Virus record (IMG/VR): IMGVR_UViG_3300006929_000076
Location: 1-28,781 of that record
Length of the DNA stretch: 28,781 bases
Strand: one strand, 5' to 3'
DNA from: a virus
A model generated the notes under the pieces. The model was given only the letters and a program-made list of their open reading frames with translations. It ran no database searches and was not told the origin of the DNA. This document shows positions 1-7,796 of this stretch, one piece after another; within the stretch, counting starts at the first letter, position 1, and the number at the start of each line of letters is the position of its first letter. The position numbers and the translations under genes were made by a program.

Positions 1-2
1 AT

Positions 3-530
3 ACAAATGCTACAATTACAACTAATGGTACAGGCGATTTAACTATTTCAACAAATGGTGGAACAGATTCAGGCACGATAAAAATAGAAGATGGTGCAAA
101 CCAAAACATCACAATAGAACCTAATGGGACAGGTGACATATTATTAAATGGTGAAGTAGGTATAGGTTCAATGTCTGGTCAAACCGTTGATAGTGTAGTA
201 CACATCAGAGATGCCGAGGCAACCATAACACTCCAAAGAATTGGTGATACAGGTACGCCGGGTATTACTTTCCAAAGTAATGGCGGTAACGCAAGAGCCA
301 AAATGTATATGGACGGAACTGATGGAACAAACAAAGAAATAGTTTTTGAAAACAAAGTGAATACTACTATGGAAGAAAAATTCAGAGTTACACTAAGCGG
401 TGCAAAAGTTACAGGCAATTTTGAAGCTACTGGTGCTCAAATAGATTTTGGTGGACTTCCAACATCTGACCCTAGCGTTGCAGGCAGACTTTGGAACGAT
501 TCTGGTGCAGTTAAAGTAAGTGCGGGATAA
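3..530 (+). CDS. Tail-fibre-like structural protein, C-terminal part (5' end outside window)
   Basis: The frame is open from the first complete codon, so the gene starts upstream; the internal ATG at 171 is only an in-frame methionine. The visible part is rich in Gly, Thr and Asn, with short repeated stretches such as NGTGD (twice) and TNGGT, typical of beta-helical phage fibres. The end, with a GRLWNDSGAVKVSAG tail, resembles C-termini I know from marine phage structural proteins. Role as a fibre or virion adhesin is inferred from composition, this tail and position before the lysis genes. I see no chaperone or peptidase domain in the visible part. Confidence 0.6.
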   Translation, partial: TNATITTNGTGDLTISTNGGTDSGTIKIEDGANQNITIEPNGTGDILLNGEVGIGSMSGQTVDSVVHIRDAEATITLQRIGDTGTPGITFQSNGGNARAKMYMDGTDGTNKEIVFENKVNTTMEEKFRVTLSGAKVTGNFEATGAQIDFGGLPTSDPSVAGRLWNDSGAVKVSAG

Positions 531-547
531 GAATGGAGAGTAATTAA

Positions 548-1030
548 ATGTTAAAAATTTATATGTTGTTATTTGTTCTAGGAATAATCGGAGGTGTTGG
601 TTATGGTGGTTACTCCTACTATAAAGACACTCAATCAAGAATTGCTACTTTAACTGCAAACAATGCTAAGCTAGAAGTTGCTGCAAAGATGCAAGAAGAG
701 ACAATCAATACAATGATTGAGGATAGAGAGAAATTAGCAGAACTAAATAAAGGACTGCAAAAAAACTTACAGACAGCAGAGAAATACGGTGATCAATTGC
801 GTAATACTCTGCGAAAGCACAATTTAACACACTTGGCGAATAAACGTCCAAGTCATATAGAACGGAAGATGCAAAATGCGACTAATAGGTTATGGGATTG
901 TCTTGCTGACATCACTGACCCTACTGCAAGGGTGCAGTCGGAAGCCGGAACCAAAAGTAGTAACTGTCACAAAGGTAGTAAAACAGGAAGTTCCAATAGT
1001 AGCAAGACCAAAGCAAGTCCAGCTAAATGA
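548..1030 (+). CDS. Inner-membrane spanin (Rz-like)
   Basis: 160 residues. An N-terminal hydrophobic segment (about residues 4-26, Gly-rich) is followed by a long charged stretch with heptad character (about 30-95), the layout of an i-spanin: anchored in the inner membrane with a periplasmic coiled coil. The C-terminus is Ser/Lys/Thr-rich low complexity, and that part shares its DNA with the downstream lipoprotein in another frame (155 nt overlap, 876-1030). This nested Rz/Rz1 arrangement is the main evidence. Spanins fuse inner and outer membranes in the last step of Gram-negative lysis. Assignment rests on architecture, not on sequence similarity. Confidence 0.65.
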   Translation: MLKIYMLLFVLGIIGGVGYGGYSYYKDTQSRIATLTANNAKLEVAAKMQEETINTMIEDREKLAELNKGLQKNLQTAEKYGDQLRNTLRKHNLTHLANKRPSHIERKMQNATNRLWDCLADITDPTARVQSEAGTKSSNCHKGSKTGSSNSSKTKASPAK

Positions 1031-1262
1031 CGTTAAAATTTATGTAGTTTCAAAATTAAACTACGAAGAATTTATTAAGGCGTATGCAAAAAAGAATGGC
1101 GCTGATTCTTATATTGCAATATCAGTAAAGGATTATGAAAATCTTTCATTAAACTTTGCTGAGTTAAGACGATATATAGAACAACAAAAACAGATCATTA
1201 TCTATTATGAAAATGCAGTAGCACCAAATAAAAAAGGAAGTAAAAATGGGACAGTTCAATAA
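876..1262 (+). CDS. Outer-membrane lipoprotein spanin (Rz1-like)
   Basis: 128 residues starting inside the Rz-like gene in a different frame. The N-terminus is a lipoprotein signal with lipobox LLQGC (Cys20), followed by a Lys/Pro/Val-rich linker and a helical C-terminal half. A lipoprotein overlapping a membrane-anchored coiled-coil gene is the hallmark of o-spanins, which bind the i-spanin across the periplasm. At 128 residues it is longer than classical Rz1 (about 40-60 mature residues), so the C-terminal half is extra. The 3' end overlaps the DUF1353 gene by 17 nt. Confidence 0.65.
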   Translation: MRLIGYGIVLLTSLTLLQGCSRKPEPKVVTVTKVVKQEVPIVARPKQVQLNDVKIYVVSKLNYEEFIKAYAKKNGADSYIAISVKDYENLSLNFAELRRYIEQQKQIIIYYENAVAPNKKGSKNGTVQ

Positions 1263-1722
1263 TAAAATTTCAGCAGAATTTCATCCGCCCAAGAAATGGA
1301 TTTTGGAAAGAGCTTTGTCATATCAAAATGACAAAATATTTTCTTCTGCACTTCAAGATGTTGGTGTGAAAGTTGCTGCAAATAGAATTACTTGCAGAAA
1401 AGGTTTTGTAACTGATCTTGCAAGTGTGCCAAGGGCAATCTGGTGGTTGATTTCCCCTTGGGATATTGCTCGAGCAGCAATTATTCATGACCTTTTATAT
1501 CTTAGAATTCGTCAGTATCGTGCAGAGAATGAAGACCCAGAAGATATAAATATTAATCTTACTATTGCTAAATATAAAGAGGCAAAGAAAGCTGCAGATA
1601 AAGTATTCCTTATGGCGATGGAAGATGCTGACCCTGTTGTTCCAAAGTGGAAAATGAAAGCAGCTTACTATGCAGTTGTTTTGTTTGGTCGTTGGTCAAT
1701 TATTCCAAGAGAAGGGGATTGA
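1246..1722 (+). CDS. DUF1353 family protein
   Basis: 158 residues. The central motif FVTDLASVPRAIWW, followed by a Pro/Trp segment and an AAIIHDLLY motif, is the signature of DUF1353, a family common in phages and prophages and often found close to lysis genes. Conserved Asp, His and Asp residues (TDLASVP and HDLLY) suggest an active or metal site, but no biochemical activity is known to me. The C-terminus has a hydrophobic stretch (YYAVVLFGRW). It overlaps the spanin lipoprotein by 17 nt and is probably co-transcribed with it. Confidence 0.8.
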   Translation: MGQFNNKISAEFHPPKKWILERALSYQNDKIFSSALQDVGVKVAANRITCRKGFVTDLASVPRAIWWLISPWDIARAAIIHDLLYLRIRQYRAENEDPEDININLTIAKYKEAKKAADKVFLMAMEDADPVVPKWKMKAAYYAVVLFGRWSIIPREGD

Positions 1723-1723
1723 T

Positions 1724-1804
1724 ATGCAGAAGAAATTACCAAAAGATTTTTTTACTTGGTTGTTCAGAACATTGAATATCAAAGTTAAAAAAAATGATGG
1801 TTGA
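1724..1804 (+). CDS. 26-residue basic peptide ORF
   Basis: ATG at 1724 sits just after the DUF1353 stop, with GAGAAGGGG about 5-9 nt upstream as a plausible ribosome binding site. It encodes a small Lys- and aromatic-rich peptide (MQKKLPKDFFTWLFRTLNI...). It overlaps the next gene by 11 nt in another frame, like the gene junctions around it. I do not recognise it and nothing except spacing and the binding site supports it. Confidence 0.35.
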   Translation: MQKKLPKDFFTWLFRTLNIKVKKNDG

Positions 1805-1970
1805 TGAATGGGGTGTGACCTATTGTAAAAATTGTGGTCATGAATCACATTGTGGAACAAACAAAATGGCTGAACATCGTGGTTACAGTGTCGATGGCGC
1901 AATCATGGGTATGATAGAAGTTTGTAAATCTTGTCGTTGCGAAAAATGTAAACAACCCGATTGGGGCTAA
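1794..1970 (+). CDS. Small zinc-ribbon-like protein
   Basis: 58 residues (ATG at 1794 or 1797). Seven cysteines and several histidines occur in CxxCGHxSHC near the N-terminus and CxSCxCxxC near the C-terminus, which fits a two-knuckle zinc ribbon. It fills the gap between the 26-residue ORF and the gene at 1972 and ends 1 nt before that ATG. Small zinc ribbons are frequent in T4-like marine phages, but I cannot name a function. A structural or nucleic-acid-binding role is only a guess. Confidence 0.6.
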   Translation: MMVDEWGVTYCKNCGHESHCGTNKMAEHRGYSVDGAIMGMIEVCKSCRCEKCKQPDWG

Positions 1971-1971
1971 T

Positions 1972-2160
1972 ATGGGGTGGAGAGATACAGGATTTGCAGT
2001 TACACATGCTAGAAATATTCCATACTATGAGCTTGAGGAAATGAAGAATTCCGTTAAAAGATGTCATAATCTTTTTAGAAAGAAACTACCCATGTATGAT
2101 ACAATGTATCTTTTGAAGATTATGGATTACGGCCAACTACAAAGAAATTATAGGGGATAG
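1972..2160 (+). CDS. Conserved-type small protein, unknown
   Basis: 62 residues, mixed charge with several Tyr and Arg, no membrane segment and no recognisable motif. It follows the zinc-ribbon gene by 1 nt and precedes the Cys-rich ORF by 2 nt, so it is probably translated as part of the same tightly packed transcript. I do not recognise the family. Confidence 0.5.
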   Translation: MGWRDTGFAVTHARNIPYYELEEMKNSVKRCHNLFRKKLPMYDTMYLLKIMDYGQLQRNYRG

Positions 2161-2162
2161 GG

Positions 2163-2279
2163 ATGGTAGGAATAGATTGTAATAATCCAGAGTGTAATAA
2201 TCCTTTGTGTGTATGTGATCCATGTGATTGTACAGAGGAAACCCCTTGTAAATGTTGCATTGAACAAAATGACATTTAA
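2163..2279 (+). CDS. Cysteine-rich microprotein (metallothionein-like)
   Basis: 38 residues with nine cysteines, arranged as spaced single Cys (C6, C11) and then a dense C16-x-C18-xx-C21-x-C23-x5-C29-x-C31-C32 cluster, the remainder being mostly Asp, Asn, Glu and Pro. CxC and CC clustering without aromatic residues is the hallmark of metallothioneins and other metal-thiolate proteins. The upstream stop codon with GGGGATAGGG provides a close purine-rich binding site. It has no signal peptide, so it should be cytoplasmic. Metal binding is inferred from composition only. The stop overlaps the start of the next gene by 11 nt. Confidence 0.55.
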   Translation: MVGIDCNNPECNNPLCVCDPCDCTEETPCKCCIEQNDI

Positions 2280-2475
2280 TTTTAATCACCCTAAAGATGC
2301 CGGTATGGGTTATTGGGAACATCTTAGATTTGCTTGGGCAGAGATGTTTCGCTTAGGTTGTATGGAGTTTGTCATGTTTGTTCATGGTTTATTTCCATTT
2401 ATATGGGATAAAAAATTTAGTAATTATATAAAAAACGCAAAGAAAAGGATGGAACATGTGGATTTTTCTGATTAG
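2269..2475 (+). CDS. DUF6356-like membrane-associated protein
   Basis: I use the ATG at 2269 (68 residues) because the recognisable protein begins there, although the frame is open further upstream to 2209. The pattern NHPKDAGMGYWEHLRFAW followed by a hydrophobic segment ending in HGLFPF and a basic tail matches what I know of DUF6356 (His-Pro, EHLR, HGLFPF). Function is unknown. The hydrophobic stretch (about residues 22-45) could insert in the membrane. It overlaps the Cys-rich ORF by 11 nt and the next gene by 20 nt. Confidence 0.65.
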   Translation: MTFNFNHPKDAGMGYWEHLRFAWAEMFRLGCMEFVMFVHGLFPFIWDKKFSNYIKNAKKRMEHVDFSD

Positions 2476-2704
2476 TAGTATTGCTTCTTCTATTATTGGT
2501 AGTGCTGCAGACAGCTGGTTTGCAGATACTAAACTAGGTAAGTGGTTCTACAAAAAAGTTGATGATGTTGCATCATGGGCTTCTAAAAAGTTGGGATTGA
2601 AGGTCTTGCAAGATGAAGATAATTGGAGAGCAAAATACCCAAATGTCAGTAAGAAACTTGACGAACTTGAAGCCAGAATTAAAAAATTAGAAAAGGAGAA
2701 CTAA
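2456..2704 (+). CDS. Small protein with N-terminal hydrophobic segment and C-terminal coiled coil
   Basis: 82 residues. The first 18 are hydrophobic and small-residue rich (IFLISSIASSIIGSAA), followed by an aromatic/Lys-rich middle (WFADTKLGKWFYKKV) and a charged coiled-coil end (LDELEARIKKLEKEN). I have seen similar small proteins in pelagiphage and cyanophage genomes but no function is known. A membrane-attached helical adaptor is possible. It overlaps the preceding gene by 20 nt and stops 3 nt before the next start. Confidence 0.6.
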   Translation: MWIFLISSIASSIIGSAADSWFADTKLGKWFYKKVDDVASWASKKLGLKVLQDEDNWRAKYPNVSKKLDELEARIKKLEKEN

Positions 2705-2707
2705 TAA

Positions 2708-3085
2708 ATGACTAAAACAATCATCGCACTTGCAGCAGTACTTGGTTTGTCAACTACTGTTTTAGCAGCTGACAAAAAAGTGCCTGTTGTCGATCCAATG
2801 AGTGTGGTTGATCTCGCAATTGTATCTGATACAGAATATGACATTGATGCCGAAACAACAACTACAGAGCTTGGTGTTGAAGCAGGAATGGAAGGATTAA
2901 CCCTTTCATTACTACCAAAGTATGATTGGGATAAGAGCGAGGTTAGTAATATCGAACTTGGATTAAGTTATGATTGGAAGATAACCAAAACCTTAAATAT
3001 TACACCTTATGGCAAATACAATGTGGATAGTGACTTTGAAGAAAAAGGTAAAACTGTTGGTGTGAAGACTAGATTTACTTTTTAA
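2708..3085 (+). CDS. Secreted beta-barrel-like outer membrane protein
   Basis: 125 residues. A clear Sec signal peptide (about 1-20, cut after VLA-A) precedes a chain of alternating hydrophobic/polar beta strands and a C-terminal Phe (KTRFTF), the classic beta-barrel assembly signal. Strand patterns such as LTLSLLPKYDW, NIELGLSYDWKI and LNITPYGKYNV look like porin or small barrel strands; the mature length suits at most 6-8 strands. GGAGAA precedes the ATG. It could insert into the host outer membrane and alter receptor or permeability properties, but this is inference. Confidence 0.65.
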   Translation: MTKTIIALAAVLGLSTTVLAADKKVPVVDPMSVVDLAIVSDTEYDIDAETTTTELGVEAGMEGLTLSLLPKYDWDKSEVSNIELGLSYDWKITKTLNITPYGKYNVDSDFEEKGKTVGVKTRFTF

Positions 3086-3111
3086 TTTACCAACTAACAC
3101 AGGAGAAATAA

Positions 3112-3276
3112 ATGATTAACTGGATCAAAAACAGAGTAATGGAACGTACCTCATGGGACGGCGGCGCAATGATTGCTGTTGGACTTGTAGTATTGTTTCT
3201 TGGCCCTTTTGCAAAGTATGCTGCAATGGCTGCTATTGCATGGGGTGTTCTTACCATGTTGAAATCTGAAAGTTAA
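3112..3276 (+). CDS. Small membrane protein (holin candidate)
   Basis: 54 residues with a well placed AGGAGA upstream. After a short polar, charged N-terminus (WIKNRVMERTSWDGG), the rest is one long hydrophobic stretch with a Gly-Pro break (LFLGPFAKYAAMAAIAW) and a short charged tail, giving either one long or two short membrane helices. Small genes like this recur in T4-like marine phages. Proximity to spanins makes a holin role conceivable, but size and topology are the only evidence. Confidence 0.55.
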   Translation: MINWIKNRVMERTSWDGGAMIAVGLVVLFLGPFAKYAAMAAIAWGVLTMLKSES

Positions 3277-3281
3277 TAATT

Positions 3282-3716
3282 ATGCCAGAGTTGGAAACAG
3301 AGGTTGAACTTCTTAAAAAAGAATTGCATGACCAAAGAAAAATTCATGATCGTTTGGATGTTGCAATTGAGAAGCTGACTGATGTTTCCAACTCTATCAA
3401 CCGTATGCTCGCTGTGCATGAGGAAAAGATTGCAAGACAAGAAGAAGCAATCTTTGAAGCAGAACAAAAAATAGAAGTCCGTAGGAGCGAACTGCTTGTT
3501 AAGATAGATGAGCTCCATTCTAGAGTCACCACAAATACCAAAGAAATTATGACAGCAGCTGCAAATCAGCATATGGAACAAAACAAAGAAATACAAAAAA
3601 TTCGTGATGATATACATGCCCGTGTGGGTGTGTTAGAAAAGTGGAGATATGTTCTCATTGGAGGATCGATTGTCATAGGATTCATGTTACATAAATTTAT
3701 TGATTTTAGTCCTTGA
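3282..3716 (+). CDS. Coiled-coil protein with C-terminal membrane anchor
   Basis: 144 residues. Almost the whole protein (about 1-115) is heptad-rich coiled coil, followed by a basic motif and one hydrophobic helix (about 120-138), then a short tail. This tail-anchored layout resembles XhlA-type haemolysin/holin-associated proteins of phages, though I cannot claim homology. It lies between the small membrane protein and the primase, and its stop is at the -35 region of the primase promoter. Confidence 0.6.
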   Translation: MPELETEVELLKKELHDQRKIHDRLDVAIEKLTDVSNSINRMLAVHEEKIARQEEAIFEAEQKIEVRRSELLVKIDELHSRVTTNTKEIMTAAANQHMEQNKEIQKIRDDIHARVGVLEKWRYVLIGGSIVIGFMLHKFIDFSP

Positions 3717-3741
3717 CAATTTAACTTTAATCCTATATTAT
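3713..3741 (+). promoter_or_regulatory. Sigma70-like promoter upstream of primase
   Basis: TTGACA at 3713-3718, a 17-nt spacer and TATTAT at 3736-3741. The expected transcription start (about 3748) coincides with the primase ATG, so the mRNA may be leaderless. Four other promoters in the window have the same consensus and spacing. Confidence 0.6.
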
Positions 3742-3747
3742 TATGCA

Positions 3748-4740
3748 ATGGATTCATATATCGACATAAAATACCTTTCTATAATTTCCCCACAACTTCA
3801 ACTGTTTAAAAAGAAACAGGATTTTCTATGGAATTTTCGTTGCCCGTATTGTGGAGACTCCCAGAAGTCTCGTACAAAGGCAAGAGGATTTGTGTACCGT
3901 AAGAAAAATGACTTGTTTTTTAAGTGTCATAATTGCGGTGTGGGTACAACATTGGGTAAGTTGATTGAACATATAGACTCAAAAACTTACAAAGACTATA
4001 TAATGGAACGATATAAAAGTGGGGTTAAGTCAAATAACCCTGAGCCGGAGTTTACATTCAATGAGCCAGTCTTTCGTCCCAAGGGTATCCTCAAAAATCT
4101 CAAGTCACTTTCAGACTTATCCACAGATCACCCTGCACGGAAAATTGTCGAAGACAGAAAAATACCTGTTGAGTTTATGTCCGAATTATATTTATGTGAG
4201 TCATTTTACAAATTCACAAATAGTTTAGTATCAAACAAATTTCCTTCCTTGGATGGAGATCACCCAAGGTTGCTGATACCGTTTAGAGATGAGAAAGGAG
4301 AAGTGTTCGCATATCAAGGGAGAGCATTTGGAAAAGAACAACCAAAATATCTTACTATCAAGTTAGAGGAACGAGATAAGATATTTGGATTGGATCGAGT
4401 CGATAAAACTAAACATGTGTATGTGGTTGAAGGTCCACTTGATAGTTTGTTCATAGAAAATTGTATTGCAGCTGCAGGAGCTGATATTCCTTCTATGGAT
4501 TGTGATCATACAATTATTTTTGATAACGAACCAAGAAACGGTGCGTTACTAAAACAAATGGAGAAAGAGATTGACAGGGGTAGTAGAGTTGTAGTATGGC
4601 CCGATAACATGAAACATAAAGATATCAACGATATGATTATCGCTGAATATTCTAAAGAAGATATACAACAAATTATAACAAACAATACCTTCTCAGGTAT
4701 CGCAGCAAAGTTGAGGTTCGCAGAATGGAGAAGGATATAG
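3748..4740 (+). CDS. 61: DNA primase, T4 gp61-like
   Basis: 330 residues, close to T4 gp61 (342). An N-terminal zinc-binding domain carries C32-xx-C35 and C60-xx-C63 (CPYC, CHNC), and the Toprim-like catalytic core follows, with VVEGPLDSLF (E228, D232), an FDNEPRN acid motif and a WPDNMKHKDIND motif. It makes RNA primers for the lagging strand together with the phage helicase. I chose ATG 3748 rather than the upstream in-frame start at 3700, which would lie ahead of the promoter. The primase domain is a solid match; the gene number is assigned by analogy with T4-like marine phages. Confidence 0.85.
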   Translation: MDSYIDIKYLSIISPQLQLFKKKQDFLWNFRCPYCGDSQKSRTKARGFVYRKKNDLFFKCHNCGVGTTLGKLIEHIDSKTYKDYIMERYKSGVKSNNPEPEFTFNEPVFRPKGILKNLKSLSDLSTDHPARKIVEDRKIPVEFMSELYLCESFYKFTNSLVSNKFPSLDGDHPRLLIPFRDEKGEVFAYQGRAFGKEQPKYLTIKLEERDKIFGLDRVDKTKHVYVVEGPLDSLFIENCIAAAGADIPSMDCDHTIIFDNEPRNGALLKQMEKEIDRGSRVVVWPDNMKHKDINDMIIAEYSKEDIQQIITNNTFSGIAAKLRFAEWRRI

Positions 4741-4752
4741 GAGCAAATAAAA

Positions 4753-6558
4753 ATGGAAAACGCAACCGCTGAAGTTGTATACCTAGAAACCACAGAAGAC
4801 TACGTTGGAATTAAAATAGACAGAACCAAGGATCAGCATTTATCAGAACAAGCTAAGAAATTACTCAAAGATTATTATCAAACCAAAGAAGAAGTATCAC
4901 CACAACAAGCATATGCAAGAGCAGCGGTTGCGTATTCAAATGGTGACATGGAACTTGCCCAGAGAATTTACAATTATGTAAGTGATCGATGGTTTATGTT
5001 TGCTTCTCCTGTTTTGTCTAATGCACCCATGCCGGGAGAGAAGACACGAGCATTACCTATTTCTTGTTTTCTTACATATGTTCCTGATACTCTGGAAGGA
5101 TTGATTGACCACTCTGCTGAGTTGCGTTGGTTGTCTGTCAAAGGTGGTGGAGTCGGTGGACATTGGAGTGATGTTCGTGCAGTATCAGATAAAGCACCCG
5201 GCCCAATGCCATTTATTCATACAGTAGACGCTGATATGACCGCTTACCGGCAAGGGAAGACCCGTAAGGGGTCATATGCTGCATACATGGACATATCCCA
5301 CCCTGATATTGTAGAGTTCCTTAATATGCGTATTCCTACAGGAGATGTCAATCGTAAGAACCTTAATCTGCATCATGCGGTGAATATCACTGATGCTTTC
5401 ATGCGAGCAGTAGAACGTGATGAGATGTGGGACTTGGTTGACCCGAATGAACAGGAAGCCCGTGACAGTATGAAGGCAAGAAAGTTATGGGAAACTATTC
5501 TAGAGATACGTTATCGCACAGGGGAACCATATCTTAACTTTATAGACACAGCAAATCGTGCATTGCCTCAGTCTATGAAGGACAGGGGTTTGAAAATCAA
5601 TGGATCAAATCTATGTAATGAGATACATCTACCAACCAGTGATGATCGCACTGCTGTATGTTGTTTATCGTCTGTCAACATAGAGTTGTACGATGAATGG
5701 AAAGACACAACAATGGTTCGTGATCTTATTCGTTTCCTAGACAATGTTCTTCAGTTCTTCATTGACAATGCCGGTGATGAGATTAGCCGTGCAAGATATT
5801 CTGCCGAGCAAGAACGATCTCTTGGTCTTGGTGCAATGGGTTGGCACAGCTATCTCCATAAACATCGTATTGCTTTTGAATCCGACACAGCAACATTAAA
5901 GAACATTGAAATTTTTCAACATATCAAAAATCAAGCGGTAGAAGAAACAACAGAGTTAGCACAAGAACGTGGTGAGTGTCCTGATATGGAAGGGACAAAC
6001 AAACGCAATTCCCATCTCTTAGCAATTGCTCCTAATGCGAACAGTTCCATTATCTGCGGCACATCTCCATCTATTGAACCAAGTAAAGCAAATGCTTATA
6101 CACACAGAACTCGAGCTGGTTCACATCTGGTTAAAGACAAGTACCTTGAAGAAGAATTGGAAAATGTTAAAAAGAATGATGCAAAGACTTGGAGTTCAAT
6201 TATCACTAGTGGTGGTTCAGTGCAACACCTCAAGTTTTTATCACCAGAGATAAAAGAAGTGTTTAAAACTGCTATTGAAATTGATCAGAAAAAAATTGTT
6301 TCTCAGGGTGGTGATAGACAAAAGTTTTTGTGTCAGGGGCAATCTTTAAATATATTCTTTCCCCCAAATGCACCAAAGTCAGAACTACATAAAGTACACT
6401 ATAACGCATGGAAAGAAGGATGCAAAGGATTGTATTATTTACGCACAGAAACGTCAAACAAAGCAGAGAATGTATCAACCAAAGTAGTGCGTGATGCACT
6501 AAAAGATTATGAGAGTCAGACCATGAGTCAAGAGGAGTGTGTTGCATGTCAGGGATAA
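4753..6558 (+). CDS. nrdA: Class I ribonucleotide reductase, large subunit
   Basis: 601 residues. The catalytic site motif NLCNE gives the N286/C288/E290 triad; C105 (ISCFL) and C303/C304 supply the active-site redox pair, and a C-terminal C596-xx-C599 shuttles electrons from glutaredoxin. It reduces ribonucleotides to deoxyribonucleotides. It is much shorter than E. coli NrdA (761) because the N-terminal ATP-cone is absent, so dATP feedback inhibition through that site should be lost, useful to a phage. The start has an AGGAG upstream, and the 3' end overlaps nrdB by 13 nt, consistent with co-translation. Confidence 0.93.
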   Translation: MENATAEVVYLETTEDYVGIKIDRTKDQHLSEQAKKLLKDYYQTKEEVSPQQAYARAAVAYSNGDMELAQRIYNYVSDRWFMFASPVLSNAPMPGEKTRALPISCFLTYVPDTLEGLIDHSAELRWLSVKGGGVGGHWSDVRAVSDKAPGPMPFIHTVDADMTAYRQGKTRKGSYAAYMDISHPDIVEFLNMRIPTGDVNRKNLNLHHAVNITDAFMRAVERDEMWDLVDPNEQEARDSMKARKLWETILEIRYRTGEPYLNFIDTANRALPQSMKDRGLKINGSNLCNEIHLPTSDDRTAVCCLSSVNIELYDEWKDTTMVRDLIRFLDNVLQFFIDNAGDEISRARYSAEQERSLGLGAMGWHSYLHKHRIAFESDTATLKNIEIFQHIKNQAVEETTELAQERGECPDMEGTNKRNSHLLAIAPNANSSIICGTSPSIEPSKANAYTHRTRAGSHLVKDKYLEEELENVKKNDAKTWSSIITSGGSVQHLKFLSPEIKEVFKTAIEIDQKKIVSQGGDRQKFLCQGQSLNIFFPPNAPKSELHKVHYNAWKEGCKGLYYLRTETSNKAENVSTKVVRDALKDYESQTMSQEECVACQG

Positions 6559-7796
6559 GGATAGTAACAAAGTCAGATTGTCCTTTTTGCACCATGGCTA
6601 AGAATTGGTTCAAAGAACATGCATTTGAATACGAAGAAGATTTAATTGATAATGAGGAAGAACGTCTTGCGTTTTATCAGACCATCAATGGAGCAACAGA
6701 AGTTGTTGGAGAGAAACCATTTCGTAGAGTAAACTCCGTTCCTCAAATATTCATAGATGATAAACTTATCGGTGGGTACGATGATCTTATGAAAATGGGT
6801 GATGACCTGTTGAAAAAACGCAGTGGCGGTGGGTTGATGCAGTTCAGTGAAACATATAAACCCTTTCACTATCCTTGGGCTGTAGAGATTACCACACGCC
6901 ATGAGAAGGCGCATTGGATTGAGGACGAACTTGATTTATCAGAGGATGTTGCTGATTGGAAGTCAGGTAAGGTAACTGAGATTGAGAAAGAATACGTCAC
7001 TAACATTCTACGTCTGTTCACACAGTCAGATGTAGCAGTGGGTCAGAACTACTATGATCAGTTTATTCCCAAGTTCAAGAACAACGAAGTGCGTAACATG
7101 CTTGGTTCTTTTGCTGGTCGAGAAGGTATTCATCAACGTGCATATGCTCTGTTAAATGAAACTCTTGGTTTGCCGGACAGTGAGTATCATGCTTTTCTTG
7201 AGTACAAAGTAATGGTTGACAAGATTGAGTTTATGCAAGAGTCAGACAACAATACTATGAAGGGACTTGGCCTTGCACTTGCAAAGTCAGTGTTCAATGA
7301 AGGTGTTGCTTTGTTCGCATCTTTTGTTATGCTCCTTAACTTTCAGCGGTTCGGTAAGATGAAGGGTATGGGTAAGGTTGTCGAGTGGTCCATTCGTGAC
7401 GAGTCAATGCACGTTGAAGGTAACTCAAAGTTGTTCCGTCAATTTTGTGTTGAACATCCCAAGGTGGTTGATGATGATTTCAAATCAGAAATCTACACCA
7501 TGGCTAGAGTTGCAGTTAAGTTAGAGGACAAGTTCATTGATCTTGCTTATAAACTTGGAGAGATCGAAGGATTGGAAGCCTCTGAAGTTAAGACCTATAT
7601 AAGATATATCACAGACAGACGTTTGTTGCAGTTGGGATTGAAAACCAATTTCAAGGTAAAAGAAAATCCTTTACCTTGGTTAGAGTGGGTACTGAATGGT
7701 GCAGACCATACTAACTTTTTTGAGAACCGTGTCACAGAGTACGAAGTGGCTGGGTTATCTGGCAGCTGGGATGACGCATACGAGGCGGTTGCGTGA
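6546..7796 (+). CDS. nrdB: Glutaredoxin-NrdB fusion: RNR small subunit
   Basis: 416 residues from ATG 6546, which has GAGGAG 8 nt upstream; the in-frame codon at 6537 is less well placed. Residues 1-90 are a glutaredoxin fold: CPFC at 12-15, a cis-Pro segment (SVPQIFI) and a GGYDDL motif. Residues from about 100 are NrdB: ligands D162, E193, H196, E252, E286, H289 and the radical Tyr Y200 sit in the expected spacing. The fused glutaredoxin would reduce the NrdA C-terminal cysteines directly and free the enzyme from host reductants. Such fusions are known in a few bacteria, but are unusual. It overlaps nrdA by 13 nt. Confidence 0.92.
   Translation: MSGIRIVTKSDCPFCTMAKNWFKEHAFEYEEDLIDNEEERLAFYQTINGATEVVGEKPFRRVNSVPQIFIDDKLIGGYDDLMKMGDDLLKKRSGGGLMQFSETYKPFHYPWAVEITTRHEKAHWIEDELDLSEDVADWKSGKVTEIEKEYVTNILRLFTQSDVAVGQNYYDQFIPKFKNNEVRNMLGSFAGREGIHQRAYALLNETLGLPDSEYHAFLEYKVMVDKIEFMQESDNNTMKGLGLALAKSVFNEGVALFASFVMLLNFQRFGKMKGMGKVVEWSIRDESMHVEGNSKLFRQFCVEHPKVVDDDFKSEIYTMARVAVKLEDKFIDLAYKLGEIEGLEASEVKTYIRYITDRRLLQLGLKTNFKVKENPLPWLEWVLNGADHTNFFENRVTEYEVAGLSGSWDDAYEAVA

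Noticed and set aside
179-418. Minus-strand open frames such as this one and those opposite csgG, nrdA and the curlin genes
   Set aside because: They lie antisense to well supported + strand genes, lack ribosome binding sites and encode low-complexity hydrophobic or Ser-rich products.
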